Source: a virus
Direction: 5' to 3' (one strand)
IMG/VR virus record: IMGVR_UViG_3300042505_000620
Location: 1 to 29,319 of that record
Length of the DNA stretch: 29,319 bases
Shown: piece after piece, positions 6,702-14,145 of the stretch
Position numbering within the stretch: the stretch's first letter is position 1
Layout of the letters: each line of letters begins with the position of its first letter
Position numbers and translations under genes: made by a program
Notes under the pieces: generated by a model
Databases searched by the model: none
What the model saw: the letters and a program-made list of their open reading frames with translations, nothing else
What the model was told of the DNA's origin: nothing

Positions 6702-7360
6702 AAGTTTATCTAAGTGGTTACCGAGACCATTGGTTAAGTCCATACACTATCATGGGTGGTGTGATGTTTTGGAAGAAATGGACCGACCCAAAGTTTGACC
6801 TATATGATGATGAAAATGATTATTTGGTCAATTGGTTAAATCCGCCATGTGAGTTGTTGCGCAAGTTCTTAGATTTTGTGCATCCTCGTATTGATTATGT
6901 TAAGATTGACAAATATGATACATGGTCTATGGATTCAACGCTAGCGAAAATTATTCTTCCGATGCTTAAGAGTGTTAGAGCTGCAAAATGTGGTGCGCCT
7001 AGCACCGATGACAAAGATGTACCTAAACACCTACGCAGCACATCTGCTAAACCTAAAGAAAATTCATGGGATACAGATGAGTTTTGGTTTGACCGTTGGA
7101 ATTGGATACTTGATGAAATGATTTTTGCCTTTCAAAGTATTGTTGATGATAATTGGGAAGACCCGTTCTTTACCGGCGAGACCGACCATAAATCCGAACC
7201 ATGCGAATGGGATGCTAATGGTAAACCAACTCTATACAAAATGGTACAAGGTCCAAATCATACACACAAATTTGATAAAAATGGTTGGCTGAAAGTTGAG
7301 AAACGAATTAATAACGGATTGACATTATTTGGCAAATACTATCGCAGCCTTTGGACCTAG
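6698..7360 (+). CDS. conserved T4-like phage protein, 220 aa, unknown function
   Basis: The start overlaps the preceding stop (ATGA). The protein is rich in Trp, Tyr and Asp. It begins Y-R-D-H-W-L-S-P-Y-T-I and has a central F-D-R-W-N-W-I-L-D-E-M-I-F-A-F helix. Both are features I associate with a family widespread in T4-like phages that has no assigned function. Length is typical. No nuclease or ATPase motif is visible. Confidence 0.7.
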   Translation: MKVYLSGYRDHWLSPYTIMGGVMFWKKWTDPKFDLYDDENDYLVNWLNPPCELLRKFLDFVHPRIDYVKIDKYDTWSMDSTLAKIILPMLKSVRAAKCGAPSTDDKDVPKHLRSTSAKPKENSWDTDEFWFDRWNWILDEMIFAFQSIVDDNWEDPFFTGETDHKSEPCEWDANGKPTLYKMVQGPNHTHKFDKNGWLKVEKRINNGLTLFGKYYRSLWT

Positions 7361-7361
7361 A

Positions 7362-7787
7362 ATGAAACTATTTTTAGATTGTGAATTTACCAACTTTCAA
7401 GGCCATTTGATTTCTATGGCCTTGATTGACGAGAACGGCAAATCATTTTATGAAGTGGTCAATTTTAATGAGGTTGATTGCCATGAATGGGTGTTAGATA
7501 ATGTGATACCTATTCTATTAAAACAACCTATGCCGTATGAGGACTTCCAAAGAAGCCTCAGAACTTTCTTGCGCCAATATGATACGATAGAAGTTATTGC
7601 AGATTGGCCTGAAGACTTCTGGCACTTCACACAAGCATTATTGACTGGGCCTGGAATGATGATGGATATACCAAAACTCACCATGACAATGGAACGTAGA
7701 TTAGATTACGTTAGTGATATTCCACACAATGCCTTAGAAGATGCTATAGCAATCAGAAAAGCTTACTTTAAAAAATATACCCCTTAA
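7362..7787 (+). CDS. DEDDh 3'-5' exonuclease-like protein
   Basis: I start at ATG 7362 (MKLFLDCEFTNF), directly after the previous stop; a reading from 7329 would lie in that gene. D6 and E8 form the first exonuclease motif (F-L-D-C-E-F-T), D81 lies in I-A-D-W, and H122 with D127 form the H-N-A-L-E-D motif. Together these suit a DEDDh fold (DnaQ/RNase T-like), compact at 141 residues. It may trim DNA or RNA. The polypeptide is shorter than stand-alone DnaQ, but such mini forms are common in phages. Confidence 0.7.
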   Translation: MKLFLDCEFTNFQGHLISMALIDENGKSFYEVVNFNEVDCHEWVLDNVIPILLKQPMPYEDFQRSLRTFLRQYDTIEVIADWPEDFWHFTQALLTGPGMMMDIPKLTMTMERRLDYVSDIPHNALEDAIAIRKAYFKKYTP

Positions 7788-7798
7788 AGGATTTAAAT

Positions 7799-8578
7799 AT
7801 GAAAATTGGAATTATTGGTGTTGGTTTTGTTGGTACAGCAGTCAAACTAGCGTATGAGGCTGCTGATATTGACACCGTATGTATTGATGAACACAAAGGT
7901 TACTATGCTACCTATGATGATGTTATGGACTGCCAGGCTATTTTCGTGTGTGTACCTAGTCCCGTAGCGGATGATGGTTCATGTGATACGTCTTACCTAT
8001 TAGATGTGATGAATAAATTGAAAGACTATTCGGGCATCATCATATCTAAAGTCACTGCACCACCCACAGTCTATACGGAACTAAGCAAAACATATTGCAA
8101 TTTGGTTCATGCACCTGAATTCTTAACGGCCGCTAATGCTAATGAGGATTATCGAACAGGTCAGTTTGCTATCATCGGCGGTTATGAACCATGCACACAA
8201 GATGCAGCACGCATCATTCGAATGGGTCAACCTAGAATTCATGCTATTCAGTATGTTTCAATTGGCGAGGCGAGTCTAGCTAAGTATGCAATCAACACCT
8301 ACTTAGCAACCAAGGTCATATTCAACAATGAATTACATAACCTTGCTAAGTCTATTGGTTTGAATTACACGGCAGTTCGCCATGCAATTGCCTTAGATAC
8401 ACGAATAGGTCTTTCACACTTAGATGTTCCAGGTCCTGATGGCCAGTATGGTTTCGGTGGTGCTTGTTTCCCTAAAGACACCAGTGCTTTGTTACACTTT
8501 GCTGAACAGAATGGTGTTGAGTTGTCTGTATTGAAATCTGCCGTATTGACTAATAAAACCTATAGGAGTGATGTATGA
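7799..8578 (+). CDS. UDP-glucose/GDP-mannose dehydrogenase-like enzyme, short form
   Basis: A Rossmann NAD-binding motif G-V-G-F-V-G is at 7-12. The dehydrogenase middle helix G-E-A-S-L-A-K-Y-A-I-N-T is at about 156-167. The catalytic cysteine motif G-F-G-G-A-C-F-P-K-D places Cys223. Enzymes of this family oxidise nucleotide sugars to uronic acids in two steps. At 259 residues it lacks most of the C-terminal sugar-nucleotide-binding domain (family members are usually about 390-450). It may therefore use a smaller substrate, act with a partner, or be degenerate in function. It is probably an auxiliary metabolic gene for surface polysaccharide, and lies near an LpxH-like phosphatase gene. Confidence 0.85.
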   Translation: MKIGIIGVGFVGTAVKLAYEAADIDTVCIDEHKGYYATYDDVMDCQAIFVCVPSPVADDGSCDTSYLLDVMNKLKDYSGIIISKVTAPPTVYTELSKTYCNLVHAPEFLTAANANEDYRTGQFAIIGGYEPCTQDAARIIRMGQPRIHAIQYVSIGEASLAKYAINTYLATKVIFNNELHNLAKSIGLNYTAVRHAIALDTRIGLSHLDVPGPDGQYGFGGACFPKDTSALLHFAEQNGVELSVLKSAVLTNKTYRSDV

Positions 8579-8742
8579 TTTTTACATTTGGATTTATATT
8601 ATTATTGATTGGTTACTTTTGGTATCGTCAAACCGAATACAGTAAAGACTGGCGAGATGCCGTTCAATTTGCTTTGATGGCCATTGGGTCATTAGCCGTA
8701 TTGATTAGTCTATTGACACTTGCTGTTAGATACCTGCCGTAA
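8575..8742 (+). CDS. two-pass small membrane protein, 55 aa
   Basis: The ATG at 8575 overlaps the dehydrogenase stop (ATGA), with AGGAG at 8564-8568. Two hydrophobic segments (F-T-F-G-F-I-L-L-L-I-G-Y and A-L-M-A-I-G-S-L-A-V-L-I-S-L-L-T) flank a charged loop (RQTEYSKDWRDAVQ). The coupling suggests coexpression with the dehydrogenase. Function unknown; a role in membrane anchoring or lysis cannot be judged. Confidence 0.6.
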   Translation: MIFTFGFILLLIGYFWYRQTEYSKDWRDAVQFALMAIGSLAVLISLLTLAVRYLP

Positions 8743-8768
8743 TACTTATGTGAACCTTTTGTGACAAC

Positions 8769-8798
8769 GTGCTCGGTATGGTTAAATACCATAAGCAC
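8769..8798. other. imperfect inverted repeat / hairpin
   Basis: GTGCT (8769-8773) pairs with AGCAC (8794-8798), and TATGGT (8777-8782) pairs with ACCATA (8888-type arm at 8788-8793) around a TAAAT loop, leaving a 3-nt CGG bulge. There is no T tract, so it is not a typical terminator. It could be an operator or an mRNA processing or stability element between the two small membrane genes. Confidence 0.4.
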
Positions 8799-8823
8799 TA
8801 TAGTTTATAACAAAGGGTAAAAC

Positions 8824-8889
8824 ATGGATATAAATTTAGAAATTATATTATTGGTTGGACTTTTCATATTGATGTTGAGTCTGTTATGA
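8824..8889 (+). CDS. 21-aa transmembrane microprotein or translational coupler
   Basis: A 21-codon frame starts at ATG 8824 after AAAGGG at 8813-8818. It reads M-D-I-N-L-E followed by an uninterrupted hydrophobic run to the stop at 8887-8889, which overlaps the phosphatase ATG at 8886. It may be a genuine membrane microprotein. It may instead be a leader peptide that couples translation of the phosphatase, which has no ribosome site of its own. Confidence 0.4.
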   Translation: MDINLEIILLVGLFILMLSLL

Positions 8890-9635
8890 TAACCAAATAC
8901 AAAACTATCTGTATATCTGATTTCCATTTGGGAGCAAAAGACTGTCAAGCAGAATTGCTTAATAACTTTCTAAAACACCACACGTGTGAGAACTTGTTTT
9001 TAGTTGGCGACATCATTGACGGTTGGAAAATTCAACAGAACAAATGGCGATGGAAACAAAGTCATTCAAATGTAATTCGTAGAATTTTAGGTATGGGTAA
9101 ACATGGTGTAAATGTAACCTATATTACCGGCAACCACGATGAATTTATCAGGCCTTTTGTTCGGCAAATTTTTAGCATGGGTAATTTATCTATTGCCAAT
9201 TATGCGGAATACCGAGATATAGACGGCCGTAGATTGTTAATAATTCATGGTGATATGTTTGATGGCGTTACTAGATTATCACCATGGATAGGTTTCATGG
9301 GTGATAAAGCATATGATGTAGCTCTATGGATTAATACTCATTTCAATTTTTGGCGTCATAAAATGGGGTTTGGTTATTGGAGTCTTTCACAATATCTGAA
9401 ATTGAAAGTCAAAAAAGGTGTTGATTTCATTTTTAAATTTGAAAAGACGATTACCGAATACTGTCACCGACAAAATTATGATGGTGTAATATGTGGACAT
9501 ATCCATACTCCCGAAATCAAAACCGTTAACGGCATTCTATACATGAATGATGGTGATTGGCAAGAGACCTGTTCAGCCCTCGTTGAACATTTTGATGGTA
9601 GATGGGAAATCATTTACTGGACCGAAATGAAATAA
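8886..9635 (+). CDS. LpxH-like calcineurin-type metallophosphatase
   Basis: All five metallophosphoesterase blocks are present in order: S-D-F-H-L-G (11-16), G-D-I-I-D-G-W (41-47), G-N-H-D-E (82-86), H-G-D-M-F-D (121-126) and G-H-I-H-T-P (204-209). The H-x-L-G/G-D-x-x-D-x-W and late N-D-G-D-W-Q-E-T-C signatures point to the UDP-2,3-diacylglucosamine pyrophosphatase group, whose LpxH members act in lipid A synthesis. The length (249) is normal. A phage copy could alter lipid A or another nucleotide-linked envelope precursor; the substrate is not proven. It is preceded by the 21-codon microprotein and followed by the cobS-like gene's promoter. Confidence 0.82.
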   Translation: MITKYKTICISDFHLGAKDCQAELLNNFLKHHTCENLFLVGDIIDGWKIQQNKWRWKQSHSNVIRRILGMGKHGVNVTYITGNHDEFIRPFVRQIFSMGNLSIANYAEYRDIDGRRLLIIHGDMFDGVTRLSPWIGFMGDKAYDVALWINTHFNFWRHKMGFGYWSLSQYLKLKVKKGVDFIFKFEKTITEYCHRQNYDGVICGHIHTPEIKTVNGILYMNDGDWQETCSALVEHFDGRWEIIYWTEMK

Positions 9636-9649
9636 TATATTATTACCGC

Positions 9650-9678
9650 TTGACAAAAATGGTAAGAATATGTATAAT
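9650..9678 (+). promoter_or_regulatory. sigma70-like promoter for the cobS-like gene
   Basis: TTGACA at 9650-9655 and TATAAT at 9673-9678 are separated by 17 bp. The context TGTATAATGG and the leader ending TATATTATGAG are nearly the same as before the other AAA+ gene at 1781. Confidence 0.75.
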
Positions 9679-9710
9679 GGTATTTCAATAGTTGATAAGG
9701 CATCTATATT

Positions 9711-10826
9711 ATGAGTTTGACTAAAACACAAGAGCAATTTGTTACGATAATGGAAACCAAACACGGCCAAAGTGCCGTGGTTGGCCGTACCGATTTGAAA
9801 CAAATTGCACAAGAAAACAATCTTGGTTTTCCACACTGGTTGACCAAATCTCCATTCAAAATTGGTAAGAACCAATTCAAAGTACCAACGAGTTCACATA
9901 TGACACCATTAACACCACAACCTGAAATGGCGGTTGTAATGATGCGTCAACCTAAACTCGTTGATGATTCCGATGTATCAATTCCAGAAAAATATCCAGA
10001 CTATGTTCCTTTCGGTTTCTACAATGACCTAAAGAATATCATTAAATCAAAACAGTTCTATCCTGTGTTCATCACTGGTCTATCCGGTAACGGTAAAACT
10101 TTGATGGTCGAACAAGTTTGTGCTGACTTGAAACGTGAATGTATCCGTGTCAACGTATCAATTGAAACAGATGAATCCGATTTACTTGGTGGCCCGACAT
10201 TGGTCAACGGTAATGTAGTGAACCGTGATGGTCCTGTGATTACCGCAATGAAACGTGGTGCCATCTTATTGATTGATGAGGTAGACCGCGGTTCAAATAA
10301 ACTAATGTGCTTACAAGGTATCTTAGAAGGTAAACCTTACTACAATAAGAAATCTGGTGAAGTGGTACGACCCGTAGGTGGTTTTTCGGTGATTGCTACT
10401 GCTAACACCAAAGGTAGAGGTTCAGACGAAGGCAAATATCTATCACAAATCTTAGATGATGCCTTTTTGGAACGTTTCCCTATTACGGTAGAACAGGAAT
10501 ATCCTGATACCAAAACTGAACGTAAAATTCTTAAGCCTTTAATCAATGACGAGGCATTTGTTGACAATCTAATCAAATGGGCTGATGTTATCCGTAAGAC
10601 CTACGGTGAAGGCGGTATTGACGAGATTATATCAACTCGCCGTTTGGTTCATATTGCTAGAGCTTTAGCAATCTTTAATGATAAAAAGAAAGCTATCGAG
10701 TTGTGTGTTGCTCGTTTTGATGAAGACACCAAGACATCATTCTTAGATTTATATTCTAAGATTGAGAATCCAGAACCTGAAGTGATTGTTGAACAACCTA
10801 TCATTACTGAAGAAATACCATTTTAA
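9711..10826 (+). CDS. cobS: CobS-like (MoxR-related) AAA+ ATPase
   Basis: The 371-residue protein has a poorly conserved N-terminal region (1-100) and then an AAA+ core: Walker A G-L-S-G-N-G-K-T at 123-130, Walker B L-L-I-D-E at 186-190, and a sensor region with I-A-T-A-N-T. It resembles the proteins annotated CobS in T4-like cyanophages and other aquatic myoviruses. True CobS is the ATPase of aerobic cobaltochelatase and works with CobT and CobN. Neither partner is in this window, so the cobalamin role is an annotation habit rather than evidence. It could equally be a MoxR-type chaperone. It has its own promoter and opens a run of coupled genes. Confidence 0.8.
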   Translation: MSLTKTQEQFVTIMETKHGQSAVVGRTDLKQIAQENNLGFPHWLTKSPFKIGKNQFKVPTSSHMTPLTPQPEMAVVMMRQPKLVDDSDVSIPEKYPDYVPFGFYNDLKNIIKSKQFYPVFITGLSGNGKTLMVEQVCADLKRECIRVNVSIETDESDLLGGPTLVNGNVVNRDGPVITAMKRGAILLIDEVDRGSNKLMCLQGILEGKPYYNKKSGEVVRPVGGFSVIATANTKGRGSDEGKYLSQILDDAFLERFPITVEQEYPDTKTERKILKPLINDEAFVDNLIKWADVIRKTYGEGGIDEIISTRRLVHIARALAIFNDKKKAIELCVARFDEDTKTSFLDLYSKIENPEPEVIVEQPIITEEIPF

Positions 10827-10836
10827 GGAGTAGATT

Positions 10837-11094
10837 ATGAGAGTATATAATAAAATTGCCGTTGTGATGAAATCGGGTGAACCTGTTACGGTTGACCAGT
10901 TTAAAACTGTATTTGCTGGTACTAAAGTTGAACCCGTATTGTATCGATTGAGTACCTATATTTGGAACATTAAGAAAAATGGTGGGATAGTCAAGGCTGT
11001 TAAGAATGGCCGCAATGTTGTAGGCTATCAATTGATTAATGCTAACGAATTCGACCCCAAAGGTTATTGGGTTGGAAAACAGGAGACTGTATAA
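10837..11094 (+). CDS. hypothetical protein, 85 aa (possible winged-helix)
   Basis: AAGGAG at 10825-10830 precedes the ATG. The layout is helix (VTVDQFKTVFAG), helix (YRLSTYIWNIKKNGG), then a basic hairpin (IVKAVKNGRNVVGYQLI). That order would suit a small winged-helix DNA-binding domain, as inference from predicted secondary structure. It overlaps the next gene's start by one base (TAATG). Confidence 0.6.
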   Translation: MRVYNKIAVVMKSGEPVTVDQFKTVFAGTKVEPVLYRLSTYIWNIKKNGGIVKAVKNGRNVVGYQLINANEFDPKGYWVGKQETV

Positions 11095-11297
11095 TGTTAC
11101 ACGCTGCGGTTTTAGTGGAGTTTGACGCTAAGAATACAACACATCGCCAACACTATCATTATTTTATGAAGAGTAATAAATGGAGGCCATCTGCTCCTCG
11201 ATTTGTATTAGAGAGTCCTTTTGTTAATATACCATTAATGATACAACATAAACTTTTAGAATTTTATCTCAACAGTGAATATAAGGAAAACAAATGA
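11094..11297 (+). CDS. hypothetical protein, 67 aa
   Basis: I start at ATG 11094 (MLHAAVLVEFDAKN), overlapping the previous stop and preceded by AGGAG at 11081-11085. It contains a His-rich stretch T-T-H-R-Q-H-Y-H-Y-F and a C-terminal amphipathic helix. Not recognised. It overlaps the next start by 4 nt (ATGA). Confidence 0.55.
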   Translation: MLHAAVLVEFDAKNTTHRQHYHYFMKSNKWRPSAPRFVLESPFVNIPLMIQHKLLEFYLNSEYKENK

Positions 11298-11461
11298 AAA
11301 CTGATTCAAATTACCGAATGTCCAAACAAATTAAGCGTACACTAAGTACAATTATGGACCGCAAGGAACGAAACATATATAAGAGAGCGGCGATTGATGC
11401 TGATGCGAGTTGGCAAAAAGGCAGCTGGGTAATTTTAAAAAATGGTAATGATAAGGAGTAA
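11294..11461 (+). CDS. small basic conserved phage protein, 55 aa
   Basis: A 55-codon frame starts at ATG 11294 (MKTDSNYRMSKQIKRTL) with AAGGAAAA just upstream, and ends TAA 11459-11461. The pattern K-x-x-K-R-T-L-S-T-I-M-D-x-x-x-R then K-R-A-A-I-D-A resembles a short family I remember from T4-like phages of aquatic bacteria, without known function. The high lysine/arginine content suggests nucleic-acid or RNA-polymerase contact, but that is a guess. Its end supplies the AAGGAG ribosome site for the next gene. Confidence 0.6.
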   Translation: MKTDSNYRMSKQIKRTLSTIMDRKERNIYKRAAIDADASWQKGSWVILKNGNDKE

Positions 11462-11463
11462 TT

Positions 11464-11778
11464 ATGGCTACATTAATTCAAGTAGAATCAAAAGAGAAAA
11501 ACTGTTCGGTGATTGTTAACCTAGACCACGTTATGGAGATTGCACCATTGTCTGCCGGTGGTTGTGCAATTCGTTTCATTGCTGATGGTGGTAAGAATGT
11601 CCGTGAAATCTTTGTAAGTAATGCTTATACAGAATTCAAACAATTCGTATTAGAAACAGTAACATCAGAACACATCTCAAAAAAAGTTGAGGAGTTGTCC
11701 AAACTCCAAAAAAAACTAGGACCTAAAGAACCAGTTGCCCTTAAAACCGGTGATGACGTTCCTGCCTTTGGTGGGTAA
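11464..11778 (+). CDS. hypothetical protein, 104 aa
   Basis: AAGGAG at 11453-11458 lies before the ATG. The N-terminal 60 residues alternate beta strands (L-I-Q-V-E-S-K-E, C-S-V-I-V-N-L-D-H-V, C-A-I-R-F-I) and faintly recall the small FlbD/LytTR-type beta fold. A C-terminal lysine-rich helix (SKKVEELSKLQKKLG) follows. No function can be assigned. Confidence 0.55.
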   Translation: MATLIQVESKEKNCSVIVNLDHVMEIAPLSAGGCAIRFIADGGKNVREIFVSNAYTEFKQFVLETVTSEHISKKVEELSKLQKKLGPKEPVALKTGDDVPAFGG

Positions 11779-11781
11779 TTT

Positions 11782-12570
11782 ATGATTAATGAAAGTCAAC
11801 AGAGCTGGACTCTCCAGCAATTCTTTGACCATTACACAAAACTAATTGAATCCAAACACCCTTTCTCATTCGTGAGATGGGGTGATGGAGAATTAGCTGT
11901 TGCGGCTGGTCATCCTGTCGGTGAACAATCACTCGTAAATCAAAACAAAGAATGGGTCTTCAAAGAGGGTGGTCGTACCAAATTGGGAGATGCCTTAGTT
12001 GAGTCTTTAAAACTACAAGGACCTGACAACCATTATGGTTTACCTTGTCGGTGTTGTGCTTCACAATCTGAACATACAGCTTTGATACCACTTATTACGG
12101 AATCACCAGTGGCACCAAATACAATCTTTGGTAATGCTAACTATGCTAGGTTCATTGAGTGGGCTAAAACATTAAACGATAAAGGCATATCTGTGTCATT
12201 GGTTGTTAACCATCTAGCACAAGATAACCTAGACAAATATCCTTTTAGAGTTAATAAATTCTGTCCTGTTCCATCAAATTGTATTCAAGAGTTTGAGAAA
12301 AACGGAGACCGTTTAGTTGAGGGTGTTCGTGAGTTTGCTGAATCATTTAGTGGACATTTTGTCATGGTTGCCGCAGGCCCTATGTCAGAAGTATTCATTA
12401 CTGAAATGTGGAAAGCTAATCCTCGTAACATTTATTTTGATGTTGGTTCATCACTAGACGTTTATACTAAAGCGGGTGTCCTGGACATAACCAGACCACA
12501 CCATGACCCAAACAATCATTACGCTCACGTTGAATGTAGAATGACAGGACCTTTTGCGAGACCATACTAA
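11782..12570 (+). CDS. GT-D type (DUF1792-like) glycosyltransferase
   Basis: The motif F-V-R-W-G-D-G-E at 30-37 matches the R-x-G-D-G-E core of the GT-D/DUF1792 fold, and the late Y-F-D-V-G-S-S-L-D motif matches the family's second conserved block. GT-D enzymes transfer sugars from nucleotide-sugar donors onto glycans or glycoproteins. Length (262) suits a single-domain enzyme. Cysteines C49-type pair C-R-C-C in the middle is unusual. In a phage it could modify DNA bases, a virion protein or a host glycan; the nearby oxygenase and dehydrogenase genes do not settle which. The start lies three bases after the preceding stop. Confidence 0.7.
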   Translation: MINESQQSWTLQQFFDHYTKLIESKHPFSFVRWGDGELAVAAGHPVGEQSLVNQNKEWVFKEGGRTKLGDALVESLKLQGPDNHYGLPCRCCASQSEHTALIPLITESPVAPNTIFGNANYARFIEWAKTLNDKGISVSLVVNHLAQDNLDKYPFRVNKFCPVPSNCIQEFEKNGDRLVEGVREFAESFSGHFVMVAAGPMSEVFITEMWKANPRNIYFDVGSSLDVYTKAGVLDITRPHHDPNNHYAHVECRMTGPFARPY

Positions 12571-12845
12571 TGTATCAAAAAGAAATTGAATTCTTTTGGC
12601 CACTCACAGAACAAATACAGTTGGATTTGGATTACAGTAGGTGTGTTAAACCATCGGTGACTACTAATATAGTTAATGGTGGCACCAGTATTGCAATGGT
12701 CAGTCCTTCTAATTTGACTTGGACAACAACAGTCACTGCATCTGAAATATCAACTGAACGATTGACATTAACGGTTGACAAGTCACCTAGTTTTATGAGA
12801 AAATGGCTTTATAAATTACTAGACATCAAATGGAAAATTAAATAA
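12570..12845 (+). CDS. hypothetical protein, 91 aa
   Basis: The ATG overlaps the glycosyltransferase stop (TAATG), implying coupled translation. The middle is Thr/Ser-rich and beta-like (TNIVNGGTSIAMVSPSNL), and the C-terminus is basic and amphipathic (MRKWLYKLLDIKWKIK). Not recognised. The tail could bind membrane or nucleic acid. Confidence 0.5.
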   Translation: MYQKEIEFFWPLTEQIQLDLDYSRCVKPSVTTNIVNGGTSIAMVSPSNLTWTTTVTASEISTERLTLTVDKSPSFMRKWLYKLLDIKWKIK

Positions 12846-12848
12846 TAT

Positions 12849-13592
12849 ATGGCGAAACAACCACGAAGTTATGGTTTTGAGGAACATCCAGAACAACCGG
12901 TTCAACCAAAATCAAATACATTAAGAATTAAACTGAGTGATTTAAAATCATTTAGTCCTTTGACCAATAATCAAAAGAAATTCTTTGATGCTTATAAACG
13001 AGGCGATTACTTCATTGGTTTATTTGGAAGTCCAGGTGTAGGTAAAACATTTCTTACACTATATAAAGCACTAGAAGAAGTATTGGATCCAGGTATTTCT
13101 TTCAATAAGGTTGTAGTAGTTCGTTCAGCTGTACAGGTTAGAGACCAAGGTTTCGTTCCTGGTGATTTGGATGAAAAGATGAAAATCTATGAACAACCTT
13201 ATAGAGAAATCTGCCAAACTTTATTTGATAAACCAGATGCTTGGGATAGATTGAAAGAGCAAGGTAAGTCTAGGTTCATTTCAACTACCGCTATTCGTGG
13301 TATTTCGATTGACGATGCCATTATTATTGTAGATGAATCACAATCTATGACATGGCATGAATTATCATCTGTTATTACACGAACAGGTCACAGGTCTAAA
13401 ATTATATTTGTTGGTGATTTGAAACAGAATGACTTACTTAAAAATAAAAATGATGTATCTGGTCTAAAAGAATTCTTACGAGTGGCTGAAACCATGAAAG
13501 AATTTACTATGATTGAATTTACATCAGAAGATATTGTTAGGTCATCATTGGTCAAATCTTGGATTGTAGCATGTGAGAAATTGGAGGTATAA
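12849..13592 (+). CDS. phoH: PhoH-like P-loop ATPase
   Basis: Walker A G-S-P-G-V-G-K-T is at 60-67, Walker B I-I-I-V-D-E-S-Q at 158-165, and G-D-L-K-Q-N-D at 189-195. The block V-V-V-V-R-S-A-V with G-F-V-P-G-D-L-D-E-K is diagnostic of PhoH. The family is common in phages of aquatic hosts and is linked by name to phosphate stress. Its biochemical role, probably RNA-related ATPase or helicase activity, is unsettled. Length (247) is normal, with a short disordered N-terminus. It overlaps no neighbour and provides GGAGGT for the next gene inside its last codons. Confidence 0.9.
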   Translation: MAKQPRSYGFEEHPEQPVQPKSNTLRIKLSDLKSFSPLTNNQKKFFDAYKRGDYFIGLFGSPGVGKTFLTLYKALEEVLDPGISFNKVVVVRSAVQVRDQGFVPGDLDEKMKIYEQPYREICQTLFDKPDAWDRLKEQGKSRFISTTAIRGISIDDAIIIVDESQSMTWHELSSVITRTGHRSKIIFVGDLKQNDLLKNKNDVSGLKEFLRVAETMKEFTMIEFTSEDIVRSSLVKSWIVACEKLEV

Positions 13593-13593
13593 T

Positions 13594-14145
13594 ATGAACA
13601 TCTTTTATCTTAGTCGGAACCCCGATGAATGTGCTCAAATGCACAACGATAAGCATACAATAAAAATGATACTTGAGTCAGCTCAATTATTGTCTACTGC
13701 TCATCGTGTGCTTGACGGTACTGAAACTGTAGGTCTTTCACAGTCAGGTCGCAAAAAGAAAATATGGAAATTGGCTAATGATGAATTAGATACTCATTTA
13801 TATTCAGCTACACATAACAACCATCCTTCAGCAATATGGGTTCGACAATCTAAAAATAATTATGTTTGGTTGTTTGATTTATTTTGTAGTTTGATTGCTG
13901 AATATCGATACCGTTATGGTAAAGTACATAAATGTGCTTCAATGATTGACACCTTGGCCAATATTCCAAATAATACACCCGATATTGAGTTTACAGAACC
14001 AACACCAGCAATGCCAGATGAATGTAAAGTGCCAGGTAATTCGTTAGCATCTTATCGAAATTATTACCGAATGAACAAACAACACTTGGCTTCATGGTCA
14101 GGTAAAATCAATTCACGAAATATACCGGAGTGGTACACAACATGA
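13594..14145 (+). CDS. conserved phage protein, 183 aa, unknown function
   Basis: I take ATG 13594 (MNIFYLSRNPDECAQMH), preceded by GGAGGT at 13583-13588. The N-terminus C-A-Q-M-H-N-D-K-H-T-I-K-M-I-L-E-S-A-Q-L is a clear motif of a phage family with invariant His/Asp/Lys residues. Later come H-P-S-A-I-W-V-R-Q-S and W-L-F-D-L-F-C-S-L helices. Some relatives are annotated as pyrimidine-dimer glycosylase-like, which I cannot support. The clustered histidines suggest metal or nucleic-acid binding. Coexpression with phoH is likely. Confidence 0.65.
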   Translation: MNIFYLSRNPDECAQMHNDKHTIKMILESAQLLSTAHRVLDGTETVGLSQSGRKKKIWKLANDELDTHLYSATHNNHPSAIWVRQSKNNYVWLFDLFCSLIAEYRYRYGKVHKCASMIDTLANIPNNTPDIEFTEPTPAMPDECKVPGNSLASYRNYYRMNKQHLASWSGKINSRNIPEWYTT

